DNA of 64,000 bases from contig CAWGTB010000008.1 in NCBI GenBank assembly GCA_963825405.1, forward strand, positions 58,610-122,609. The letters are read 5' to 3'. The number at the start of each line of letters is the position of its first letter. The stretch's first letter is position 1. Below the pieces are notes generated by a model that was not told the origin of the DNA, searched no databases, and was given only the letters and a program-made list of their open reading frames with translations. Positions 44,673-53,270 of the stretch are shown here, piece after piece. The stretch comes from JACPNO01 sp963825405 (GTDB lineage: Bacteria; Acidobacteriota; Terriglobia; Bryobacterales; Bryobacteraceae). The position numbers and the translations under genes were made by a program.

Positions 44673-46784
44673 TCAGCGGTGAGCGATGACCAGCAGCGTC
44701 CGGGCGCGCCGCAGCACGCATGCAAGCGCCCGGTGAAGATTTTCGGGGTCGAGCGCTGCGAAACTCTCGTCCAGAATCATGAGGTCCGGATTTTGCAAAA
44801 GCGCGCGCGCAATAAACAGACGGCTGCGCTCGCCGTGAGAAAGTTGCCAGCCAGTCTCGCCCACCATTTGCAGCATTCCGGCGGGCATGCGTTGCAGCAG
44901 GTCGCCCAACCCCAGCTCGGCGCAAACGGTTTCGGCTTCGGCATAGTCGGCAGCGCGCCAGTCGCCGCGTCCCATCAGCAAATTGAAAGCAAAGGTTCCG
45001 GTGAGGACGTGGTTTTCGTGGAACTGCGGAGCGGACGCGATGCGCCTGCGCCAGCCGTCCGAGCCCAGCGTATGGCGGTCGAGGCCGCCAGCCAGCAGCA
45101 AACCCGATTCAGGAGTCCGCAAGCCGATCAGCAGCGCTGCCAGAGTCGATTTGCCGCCGCCGGACGGGCCTTCGAGCAGCACGCGATCGCCCGCCGCAAC
45201 TCGCAGCGTGCAGCGGCGCAGGACCGGCTCGCCGCGATCGCGATAGCGAAACACAAGATCGTGAGCTTCCGCCACGGCCAATTTGCCCGCTGCCTCACCG
45301 GTTGCGATCGACGGCGACCCTACCGCCTGCGGCCGCGCCGCGGCATGGAACAGCAGCGCCACTTGTTTCCAGGCAATCGCCGCTCCCACCAGATTTGCCA
45401 AGCCGCCGGACAGCTTTTTGAAAGCGCCCAGCGCCAGCAGGATGCCGCCGAGCGATACGGCCAGCCCGGCGACCGAACCTTGTCCCGAAATAAACGCCGG
45501 GGCAATGCCAGCTAAGCCGATGAGCAGCCATCCGCGCGGCACAAACGCCATCAGATACGCGCCGCTGCGATCCATCCTTGCCGAGAGCCCGACGTAGCGC
45601 TCGACGGCCTGATCCTCTCCGTCATGCCAGCGCTCACGCGGCTCCTGCGCCAGGCGGGTGCGGTGGCCCACCATGCGCTCCACCAGATCGTGCGTCATTT
45701 CCAGGCGCGCTTGCGTCCAGCGGTCGTCGTCGCGAAAAAAACGCCACCCGAGCCAGCAGGTCACCGCCGCCCAGCCCACCAGTGACAACGCCTGCAGAGC
45801 GCCCCCGGCGCCCGCGTAAAGTACTGCCGCCGACATTGCGAGCTCGATGACTGCGACCATCGCCAGAAATCCGCCGCTGAGCGCCAGCGATTCGACGGCG
45901 TCCGATTCGATGACCCGCCCCAGCAATTCACCCGCCCCCTGATGGCGGATTTCATCGGGCTCGAGGCGCAGCGCTCCAGCCAGCAGGCGAAGTTTGAGCA
46001 ACCCTCCCACGCCGATGCCCATCAGCCCTTGCAGCCATGTGGAAACCAGCCGCAGCGGAACCATGGTGAGCAGCAGCAATCCCCACGCCAGCAGCCAGCC
46101 GCGATCCAGGCGGCCCGACAGCGCGGCTTCGCCCATCAGCCACCAGGCCGCGATCCACAGCAGGTATTCGGCAAAGTGAGCGGCGCCCAGCCACGCCAGG
46201 CGCGAAGGCAATCCCGCATCGCGAAGATGGCGCCAGAAGGGAGCGCCAGGACCGCGGCGCAAAATCCAGCAATTTCCAATCGGGGAGGAACCGAGGCGCT
46301 CTTGCAGGATGGCGGCTTTGGTTCGGCTGCGGCGGCGAGGGGGAACACCGGCGTCTTCTAGCAACCGATCAATCTCGGTGGCGATCGGCGCTTCCAGCTC
46401 GCAGGTAAGCGCGGCGCGCACCGATTTGGTGGAATGGCGCTGCACAGAAAAATCCGGGGCAAGCAACCAGAGGGTTCGCCGGTTGCCGTGCAGGATTGCT
46501 AGAAAAGGCGCGTCAAAATTCCCGGGCATGCGAATGAGCGCGGGTCCGGCAACGGCCAGATGGCCGGCAAGCTGTGGATACGTGGTCGCGGCGGGTTCGG
46601 CTTCGAGGCCGAGCGAAGCAGCGGCGGTTTCCAGCCACGGCCCCACCGAGGCTTCATGCAGGTTTCCGTGGGTGTCGGGAAGCTGCGACACTTTTCCGAG
46701 CAGGCCGCTTTTGTTCGCGAGCGCGTGCAGCGCCTCACCTACGCGCGCGGCCGGCCACAGAGCGTTATGGAGGTCGCGACTCAT
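44673..46784 (-). CDS. Bacteriocin-type ABC exporter, second half-transporter (NHLM ABC2-like)
   Basis: 703 residues from the ATG that overlaps the previous stop (ATGA at 46781-46784). Residues 1-200 are an N-terminal domain without a recognisable C39 triad, then membrane segments (~240-500; LAWLGAAHFAEYLLWIAAWW, LLAWGLLLLTMVPLRLVSTW) and an ATPase with Walker A EGPSGGGKST, a signature-like LSHGERSRLFIARALLQNP and Walker B DLMILDESFAALD. It ends early, at TLLVIAHR. Such proteins pair with a C39 exporter in nitrile-hydratase-leader-type RiPP loci. It probably forms a heterodimer with the upstream product to export the lysine-rich peptides. Confidence 0.85.
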   Translation of the reverse strand: MSRDLHNALWPAARVGEALHALANKSGLLGKVSQLPDTHGNLHEASVGPWLETAAASLGLEAEPAATTYPQLAGHLAVAGPALIRMPGNFDAPFLAILHGNRRTLWLLAPDFSVQRHSTKSVRAALTCELEAPIATEIDRLLEDAGVPPRRRSRTKAAILQERLGSSPIGNCWILRRGPGAPFWRHLRDAGLPSRLAWLGAAHFAEYLLWIAAWWLMGEAALSGRLDRGWLLAWGLLLLTMVPLRLVSTWLQGLMGIGVGGLLKLRLLAGALRLEPDEIRHQGAGELLGRVIESDAVESLALSGGFLAMVAVIELAMSAAVLYAGAGGALQALSLVGWAAVTCWLGWRFFRDDDRWTQARLEMTHDLVERMVGHRTRLAQEPRERWHDGEDQAVERYVGLSARMDRSGAYLMAFVPRGWLLIGLAGIAPAFISGQGSVAGLAVSLGGILLALGAFKKLSGGLANLVGAAIAWKQVALLFHAAARPQAVGSPSIATGEAAGKLAVAEAHDLVFRYRDRGEPVLRRCTLRVAAGDRVLLEGPSGGGKSTLAALLIGLRTPESGLLLAGGLDRHTLGSDGWRRRIASAPQFHENHVLTGTFAFNLLMGRGDWRAADYAEAETVCAELGLGDLLQRMPAGMLQMVGETGWQLSHGERSRLFIARALLQNPDLMILDESFAALDPENLHRALACVLRRARTLLVIAHR

Positions 46785-49441
46785 ACCGCCCGCCCTTCGC
46801 GGTGACGGCGCTCTTCCAGCGTTCCACCTTCGAGCCACCAATGCCGCCATTCGCCCTTCGACCATAGGTCGCGGGCTACCGCTTCCTCGGCTTGCAGCAA
46901 GCTGTGATAACGCGAGCCAGGCTGCCGCAGCAGGTCCGCGGGCGCGCCATCCTCCACGACCCGGCCGCCATCGATCACGATTACACGCTCAAAACTTTGC
47001 GTTTCCCCGACATCGTGCGTGATGCACAGCATCGTTGCGTGCCGCCAGAGCTGACGAGCCCGCGCCAGCAGTTCGCGCCGCTTCTCGCGATCGAGTCCGC
47101 GAAACGGTTCATCGAGAATTACCAGTCGCACATTCTCGCGGATCAAAGCCCGGCCCAAGCGAACCCGCTGTCCTTCGCCTCCTGAGACCAGCGCGCCCCC
47201 TTCGCCCAGATGGGTTTGTAAACCATCGGGAAGCTTTTCCAGCACGCTGCGCAGATCGGCGCTTTCGATCGCAGTACCCAGCGCAGCGGCACTGGCGGAA
47301 TCGCCGCCGTATTGCAGATTGTCGAGAAAGGTGCGATTCCAAAGCTGCACGGCGGGATCGACCCAGGCGGTTTCCGTGCGCAGCCGTTCCAGGCGCGCGC
47401 CTTCAAGCGGCACGTTGTCCACCAGAACGTGGCCCACTGCCGGCCGGTGCCATCCCAGCAACAAACCGACGAACGTCGATTTGCCCGCGCCCGAAGGCCC
47501 GACGATGGCGACATGACTGCCAGGAGCGATGGTCGCTTGAATCTCTTCGAGAATGGTGTGCCCGGCGGCGCGCACGCCCACATTCTCGAAAGCCAGAGCA
47601 ACGCCCGGCTGCATGGGGTCGCGCGGCATTCGGGCTTCGGCTTGTGGCTCGTCGGCTTCGTCAAGCGCGCCCAGCGGTTCGAGCAGCCGCAGGGTCACGT
47701 TGCGGTACGCGGGATATTGCCAGGCAACCTGCGCGACTTGCTCGCCCAACACTGGAAGATTCAGTGCCCAATAAACCAGCAGCAGAACGCCGCCCGCGTC
47801 CGCCGTGCGCGAGAGGTGGTCGACAAGTATCCATGCCGCCAGGCCATAGCCGCACAGTAACTGTACGCCTTCAATGAAGACGGCGGAGCGCTGTAACCCA
47901 TAACCGGCGCGCGCCCATTCCGACAACAGGTTTTCATGCTCGCGGCGGACGGCACGCTCCGCGCCATGCGCGCGAATGGCCACCAGTCCGAGAAGTCCAT
48001 CCAGATAGAAGCGGCTGAGCGCGCCGGCATGGCTGCGGACGCGCAGATCGCGCTCGGCAAGGAGAGGCTGCGCCATCAGAGGTAAGGCCAATGAAACCGC
48101 CGCAGCGGAAGCGGCCAGCGGCAAACTGGCGGGATCGAGCCATGCGATTCCGGCTACCGTGAGCAGCAATTCAAAAACACCGCGCGTGAGTTGGCTGCCG
48201 AGATTGGGCAGATTGCGAATGCGTTGGACGGAATGGCTGCGCTCGGCCATGTCGGACGTGAGGCGGCTTTGAAAATAGCGATCGCCCAGGCGTGGAATCT
48301 TCTTGAGAAAAGCGATTCGCAAGCGAGTTTCCAGCCGCCTGCCCCAACGCAGCACGCTGACGGCGAGCGGGAATTCCAACAGCAGCAGAAGTGTCGCGAA
48401 GCCGAGCAGGGCCGCCATCGCGCCCATCCGCTGGCCCGCCAGACCAAGCTCGCGCCCGAGATCGAACAACCCTCGAAACAGCACGGCTTCGAGCAGTACG
48501 CCGCCGGTCGCCAGCAGCAGGGCCAGCGTCAGCGCGGCGGGCCCGAACACGCCATCCTCGCGCAACAGGCGCAGCAATTCGCGGCCGGGACGGCTGGGTG
48601 GCTCCGCCAGCGCCGCCACCAATTCCGGCGAAAGCGTTGCGGGCGCTGACCCATCGGCGGAAGCGATTTGCTTACCGCTGGCATGCACCAGGACGGCGCC
48701 ACGCAGCAGCAGTTGCGTATCGTCGCCCGGCGCGGGACGGACCGACCAATAAACCGGAGCAATGGTGTGCTGATGCTCGATAAATCGTTCTAGCACCCGG
48801 GCCGCCTGGCTTCCGCCGCGGAGTCCGCCGGAGCGGACGAGCGAATGGGTCATGCGCACGGCAGCGTCCAGCGCCCCGATGGATTGCCAGGTTGAATCAA
48901 CGAGTGCGCGTTCAATCAGCCGCTTGGAAATATTGCGCGCAATTCCGAGGTCGCGCATGCGCTGCCGCAGCGTATCGAGGAACTGGCTGCGCGCCGCATA
49001 CTCCCGCCAGTCCGCCGCCGGAACGGCTTGCTCATGAATGTAGAGCTCTTCGACGAATCGCTTACAGGTGAGCCAGCGCCGGCCAAGCCCCGGATCCATG
49101 ACCTGCACCATCGGGCCATGACGGCGCCAGGCAACGACAAAGTGAGTAGTGCCTCCGCTCAGACGCACTACGACAATGGCAGGCAGCACATCCGCTTCGG
49201 ATGCCAGAACGTGGTCGGCGGGCACCATGATCTGCTCGGCGTTCAGTCCGAGCTGTACGGCGGCTTCTTCCATGGTGTCGATCGAGGTGCCATCGACATC
49301 GGTTTGGCAGGCTTCGCGCAGCCGCCCATAACTCACCGGAATGCCAAAACCCTCGAGGAGGCACTTCAGCGAAGCCGGACCGCAGTCCATCGCGGATGTC
49401 TGAACGACTTCGGGAACCAATAGCCGGCGCCGGGTTTTCAT
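46781..49441 (-). CDS. C39 peptidase-containing ABC exporter (NHLM ABC1-like)
   Basis: 886 residues. The C39 domain is at the N-terminus with a full catalytic set: Gln14, Cys20 (MDCGPAS), His100 (TTHFVVAW) and Asp116 (VMDPGLG). A permease part with six or so membrane segments follows, then the ATPase (GPSGAGKSTFVGLLLGWHRP, VSGGEGQRVRLGRALI, VRLVILDEPFRGLD). C39 exporters cut off a leader peptide during export. The gene begins 133 nt after a 13-codon gene with the same KTKTN motif and is the first large gene of the putative operon. The start MKTRRRLLVPEVVQTS has no clear ribosome site. Confidence 0.9.
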   Translation of the reverse strand: MKTRRRLLVPEVVQTSAMDCGPASLKCLLEGFGIPVSYGRLREACQTDVDGTSIDTMEEAAVQLGLNAEQIMVPADHVLASEADVLPAIVVVRLSGGTTHFVVAWRRHGPMVQVMDPGLGRRWLTCKRFVEELYIHEQAVPAADWREYAARSQFLDTLRQRMRDLGIARNISKRLIERALVDSTWQSIGALDAAVRMTHSLVRSGGLRGGSQAARVLERFIEHQHTIAPVYWSVRPAPGDDTQLLLRGAVLVHASGKQIASADGSAPATLSPELVAALAEPPSRPGRELLRLLREDGVFGPAALTLALLLATGGVLLEAVLFRGLFDLGRELGLAGQRMGAMAALLGFATLLLLLEFPLAVSVLRWGRRLETRLRIAFLKKIPRLGDRYFQSRLTSDMAERSHSVQRIRNLPNLGSQLTRGVFELLLTVAGIAWLDPASLPLAASAAAVSLALPLMAQPLLAERDLRVRSHAGALSRFYLDGLLGLVAIRAHGAERAVRREHENLLSEWARAGYGLQRSAVFIEGVQLLCGYGLAAWILVDHLSRTADAGGVLLLVYWALNLPVLGEQVAQVAWQYPAYRNVTLRLLEPLGALDEADEPQAEARMPRDPMQPGVALAFENVGVRAAGHTILEEIQATIAPGSHVAIVGPSGAGKSTFVGLLLGWHRPAVGHVLVDNVPLEGARLERLRTETAWVDPAVQLWNRTFLDNLQYGGDSASAAALGTAIESADLRSVLEKLPDGLQTHLGEGGALVSGGEGQRVRLGRALIRENVRLVILDEPFRGLDREKRRELLARARQLWRHATMLCITHDVGETQSFERVIVIDGGRVVEDGAPADLLRQPGSRYHSLLQAEEAVARDLWSKGEWRHWWLEGGTLEERRHREGRAV

Positions 49442-49515
49442 GGGAAAAGGCGGATAACGGCTGCGCGCCAGCGCCGTGAGGGCATTTGGAGGATGTTACT
49501 AAAATTCCGTGGCTG

Positions 49516-49559
49516 AAGGAGGACGGGCGGGCAGGCGGGTCCTCCTTGCCGTTTTTTTT
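49516..49559 (+). terminator. Rho-independent terminator-like hairpin facing the + strand
   Basis: AAGGAGGAC (49516-49524) pairs perfectly with GTCCTCCTT (49539-49547) around a 14-nt loop, then GCCG and eight T (49552-49559). The orientation is that of a + strand transcript, yet no + strand gene lies upstream. On the minus strand it would be a hairpin in the leader between the mini-gene and the exporter, with AAGGAGG inside the stem. Confidence 0.6.
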
Positions 49560-49574
49560 GCAGTCGTGCCGTGC

Positions 49575-49616
49575 TTACTTTCTGCGGCCGGCTTTGAGGT
49601 TCGTCTTGGTTTTCAT
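49575..49616 (-). CDS. 13-codon mini-gene with the precursor motif (MKTKTNLKAGRRK)
   Basis: The frame encodes MKTKTNLKAGRRK and a stop. Its first ten residues are the same motif that starts the 41-residue peptides. An AAGGAG lies eight bases before the ATG, the best ribosome site in this locus. It is either a truncated precursor, a leader peptide that regulates the exporter operon, or a short active peptide in its own right. It lies at the head of the exporter operon. Confidence 0.6.
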   Translation of the reverse strand: MKTKTNLKAGRRK

Positions 49617-49728
49617 TTTCTGGTCTCCTTTCGGACACCCTGCATAAAGCAAACGGCGTACCAACGCATTACACACTCATTCTTCAATGGATTCAGGATT
49701 TCATGGAGCGGAAAGAGCAATGATCCCT

Positions 49729-49763
49729 ATCCGAACAGATAGACGCCCTGACATTTCGGATAG
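49729..49763. promoter_or_regulatory. Inverted repeat upstream of the RiPP-like operon
   Basis: TATCCGAA (49729-49736) pairs with TTCGGATA (49756-49763) with 19 nt between. A second repeat, AGTGGG/CCCACT (49771-49788), lies beside it near the end of larE. Together they fill the gap between larE and the mini-gene and may be an operator or a bidirectional end. Function is inferred from position only. Confidence 0.35.
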
Positions 49764-49786
49764 AACGTGAGTGGGACCTGCCCCAC

Positions 49787-50629
49787 TTACTGCAGCTTCA
49801 GCACTTCGTTGAGCGAGCCCTGCCGGTAGCCTTCGAGATCCAGCGTCACGTACTTGAAGCCTAGCGGCTTGAAGATCTCGGTGAATTGGCGCGCCATGCC
49901 GGGCGTCAGCGCTTTGCTTAATTCTTCCGGTGCGATTTCGATGCGCACCATCTGCTCGTGAAATCGCACGCGAAACTGACGAAAGCCTAACGCCTTGATC
50001 GCTTCCTCGCCCATCTCGACAGTCTTGATGTTCGCGATCGTCACCGGCGTTCCGTAGGGAATGCGCGAACTCAGGCACGCCGCTGCGGGGCGATCCCAGG
50101 TGGGCAATCCAGCCAACCGCGAAAGCTCGCGGATTTCGGCTTTGGAAAGTCTCGCGTCAACCAACGGCGCTTTCACCTGGTGCAACCGCGCGGCGTTCTG
50201 TCCCGGCCGGTAGTCGCCGAGGTCGTCATGATTCACGCCGTAGACAATGTGCGGGATTTGCCGCTCGCGGCTCACATCCGCCAGCCGCGTGAACAGTTCG
50301 TCCTTGCAGTGAAAGCAGCGGTTCTGATCGTTCTTCAGGTAATCCGGATTTTCGAACTCGTGCGTCGGAATGTACTCGTGGGAGATCCCGAACTGGCGGA
50401 CGAACTGCTCTGCATCGCGCTTGTGGGATTCCGGAATCGAAGCCGAATCGGCAGTGATCGCCAGGGCATTCTCGCCCAGCACCTGCTTCGCCGCCCAGGC
50501 CAGGTACGCCGAATCGGTGCCGCCGGAGTAGGCCACGATGACGCGCTCCATGCCGCGCAGGATCGCGAACAGCTTGTCCTGCTTGTCGTCGAGGCGCTGC
50601 TTGCCCGTGAGGTCCACCAGCGACGTCAT
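49787..50629 (-). CDS. larE: ATP-dependent sacrificial sulfur transferase LarE
   Basis: 280 residues. The PP-loop SGGTDSAYLAW is near 35, and the Cys in RPAAACLSSRIPYG near 176 is the sulfur donor in LarE enzymes. QNRCFHCKDELF is also typical. LarE adds sulfur to pyridinium-3,5-dicarboxylate mononucleotide to build the nickel-pincer cofactor of lactate racemase-like enzymes. larB and larC were not found here. It lies 7 nt after gyrA and probably shares its transcript. Confidence 0.93.
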   Translation of the reverse strand: MTSLVDLTGKQRLDDKQDKLFAILRGMERVIVAYSGGTDSAYLAWAAKQVLGENALAITADSASIPESHKRDAEQFVRQFGISHEYIPTHEFENPDYLKNDQNRCFHCKDELFTRLADVSRERQIPHIVYGVNHDDLGDYRPGQNAARLHQVKAPLVDARLSKAEIRELSRLAGLPTWDRPAAACLSSRIPYGTPVTIANIKTVEMGEEAIKALGFRQFRVRFHEQMVRIEIAPEELSKALTPGMARQFTEIFKPLGFKYVTLDLEGYRQGSLNEVLKLQ

Positions 50630-50636
50630 AACGGAA

Positions 50637-53198
50637 TTATACGTTACTGTAGCGGAAGATCGCTTTGTCCGTTGGACCCGTTCGGGCCCTCTCGCCGTCG
50701 GAATCCGGAATCACGCCGGCGGCGGCCACGCTGTCGGCTTCTTCCATCCGCACCAGGCGCACGCCCTGCGTGGAGCGGCCGGCCTGGCGGATCTCGCCCG
50801 ATTCGATGCGGATGATCTTGCCGTCCTTGGTGATGATCATCAGGTCGGAATCTTCCTTCACCGAAAGAATCGCGACCACCTTGCCGTTGCGCGTCGGTGG
50901 TCTTCATGTTGATGACGCCCTTGCCGCCGCGTGCGTGAGACGGTAATCTTCGAGCGGCGTCCGCTTGCCGTAGCCGTGTTCGGAGATGGAGAGAATCAGG
51001 CCGTCTTTCTCCACGACTTCCACGCCGACGATGTAGTCGCCCTCATCGAGATCCATGGCGCGCACGCCGCGCGCCGGCCGGCCCATGTGCCGGACGTCTT
51101 CTTCGGCGAACCGGATCGCCTTGCCTTCGTGCGATCCGAGGAAGATGTAGTTGTCGCCGCTGGTCAGGCGCGCCGCGATCAGTTCGTCGCCTTCATCCAG
51201 CGACAGCGCGATGATGCCGCGCGCCATCGGATTGTCGAACTCGGTCAGCTCGCACTTCTTGATCACGCCGTGCTTGGTCACCATCACGATGAACTTGTCC
51301 GGCACGAACTCGTGCACCGCCAGGAACGCCTTGACGGTTTCATCCGGCTGCAGGTTGATCAGGTTGGTAATGTGCTTGCCCTTGCCGATGGTGGAGGCGT
51401 CGGGAATCTCGTAAATCTTGAGCCAGAAGACGCGGCCCTTGTTGGTGAAGATCAGCAGGTAGCTGTGGGTGGAGGCGACCAGGAAGTATTCGACGAAATC
51501 CTCGGTGCGCGTGCCCATGCCGATGCGGCCCTTGCCGCCGCGCGTCTGCCGCCGGTAGGTATCGACGGCCGTGCGCTTCAGATAGCCGCCGTGCGTGACG
51601 GTGACGGCGACGTCTTCCACCGCCACCAGGTCTTCCAGGCGAATCTCGCCGGTGTCCTCGATGATCTGCGTGCGGCGCTCGTCGCCGTAATTCCTTCTGG
51701 ACTTCGCGCAGTTCCTTGACGATCAGGTCGCGCAGCACTTTCTCGGAACCCAGGATTTCCAGGTACTCCGGCGATGCGGCGCTGGATTTCGGCCAGCTCG
51801 TCGAGGATCTTCTGCTGCTCCATGCCGGTCAGGCGCTGCAATTGCAGTTCGATGATGGCCTGCGCCTGCTTTTCGGTGAATTCGAAGCGGGCGATGAGGC
51901 CTTCGCGCGCTTCGCGCGGAGCTTTGGCGGCGCGGATCAGCTGGATGACCTCGTCAATGTTGTCGAGCGCCTTCTGGAAGCCGAGCAAGAGGTGCTCGCG
52001 CTCGCGGGCTTTGCGCAGCTCGAAATCGGTGCGGCGGCGCACCACGTCCAGCGCGATGCTCGATGAAGTAGCTTGATGCAGTCGATCAGGCCCAGCTCGC
52101 GCGGCTGGCCGTTCACGATCGACAGCATGATGATGCCGAAGCCGATCTGCAGCTGGGTCTGCTTGTACAGATTGTTGAGGACGACTTCGGCCTGCTCGCC
52201 GCGCTTCAATTCGAAGACGATGCGCATGCCGTCGCGATCGCTCTCGTCGCGAATTTCGGAAATGCCTTCGAGCTTCTTCTCGTTGACCAGCGCGGCGGCG
52301 TGCTCGATCAGCCGCGACTTGTTGACCTGGTAGGGAATCTCGGTGACGACGATCTGCTCGCGGTCCTTGCCCATGGGCTCGATGGCGGCTTTGGCGCGCA
52401 TCTTGAGCTGGCCGCGTCCGCGCGTGAAGGCGTCGAGGATGCCCTGCCGGCCGAGAATGATATCCGCCGGTGGGGAAATCGGGGCCGGGAACCATTTCCA
52501 GAATCTTGGCGAACGGCGTGTCGGGATTCCGGATCAGCGGCGACGGTGGCGTCGATGATTTCGGTCAGATTGTGCGGCGGAATATTGGTCGCCATGCCGA
52601 CCGCGATGCCGGACGATCCGTTGACCAGCAGGTTCGGAACGCGCGTGGGCAGGACTTCCGGCTCCTGCTTCGCTGTCGTCGTAATTGGGCCGGAAATCGA
52701 CGGTTTCCTTGTCGATGTCCTTCGAGCAGCGCGGTGGCGATGCGGGAAAGGCGCGCTTCGGTGTACCGCTAGGCCGCGGGCGGGTCGCCATCGATCGAGC
52801 CGAAGTTACCCTGGCCATCGACCAGCGGATAGCGCAGCGTGAACGGCTGCGCCATGCGGACCAGGGAGTCGTAAATCGGCGCGTCGCCGTGCGGATGGTA
52901 CTTGCCCATCACTTCGCCCGAGATTTTGGCGCACTTGCGCGTGGGCCGGTTGGGCTGCAAGCCCATCTCGTGCATGCCGAACAGGATGCGGCGATGCACG
53001 GGCTTCAAGTCCGTCGCGAATGTCGGGCAGGGCGCGGCCCACGATCACGCTCATGGCGTAATCGAGATACGAGCGCCTCATCTCGTCTTCGATGTTGATG
53101 GGAACAAAATCCCGGCTGCCGTCTCTGCCATCGCCGCCGAGCGGAAGCTGCGGGGGCGGTGTAGGCGGCCCTTGTGGTGGGTTTTCCTGATCTGCCAA
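50637..53198 (-). CDS. gyrA: DNA gyrase subunit A (about ten frame breaks in this copy)
   Basis: Fragments in three frames assemble to one GyrA of normal size and order: MADQENPPQ start, MRRSYLDYAMSVIVGRALPDI, PVHRRILFGMHEMGLQ, KYHPHGDAPIYDSLVRMAQPF (with the active-site Tyr region), then MATNIPPHNL, the coiled-coil region (LRKAREREHLLLGFQKALDN) and the C-terminal pinwheel (GRIGMGTRTEDFVEYFLVAS, QAGRSTQGVRLVRMEE). AAGGAG five bases before TTG (53198) supports that start. Almost every break is repaired by deleting a single base; one place reads TAG where Met is expected. Since gyrA is essential, these are most likely sequence errors. Confidence 0.88.
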
Positions 53199-53227
53199 CG
53201 GTGCTCCTTAAAGGGGTGTTAAGTTCT

Positions 53228-53236
53228 ATTTTAGCA
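53228..53236 (-). promoter_or_regulatory. Extended -10 promoter of gyrA
   Basis: TGCTAAAAT on the minus strand, 30 nt before the gyrA TTG start. No good -35 accompanies it. A divergent + strand TGATAGAAT lies about 20 nt away before the amidohydrolase. Confidence 0.45.
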
Positions 53237-53270
53237 TGGAGATACACTTGTCGTGATAGAATCATCCGCG

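Noticed and set aside
50637..53198. gyrA as a pseudogene
   Set aside because: Full-length gene order is kept, breaks are mainly single-base insertions, and gyrA is essential; sequence error is more likely.
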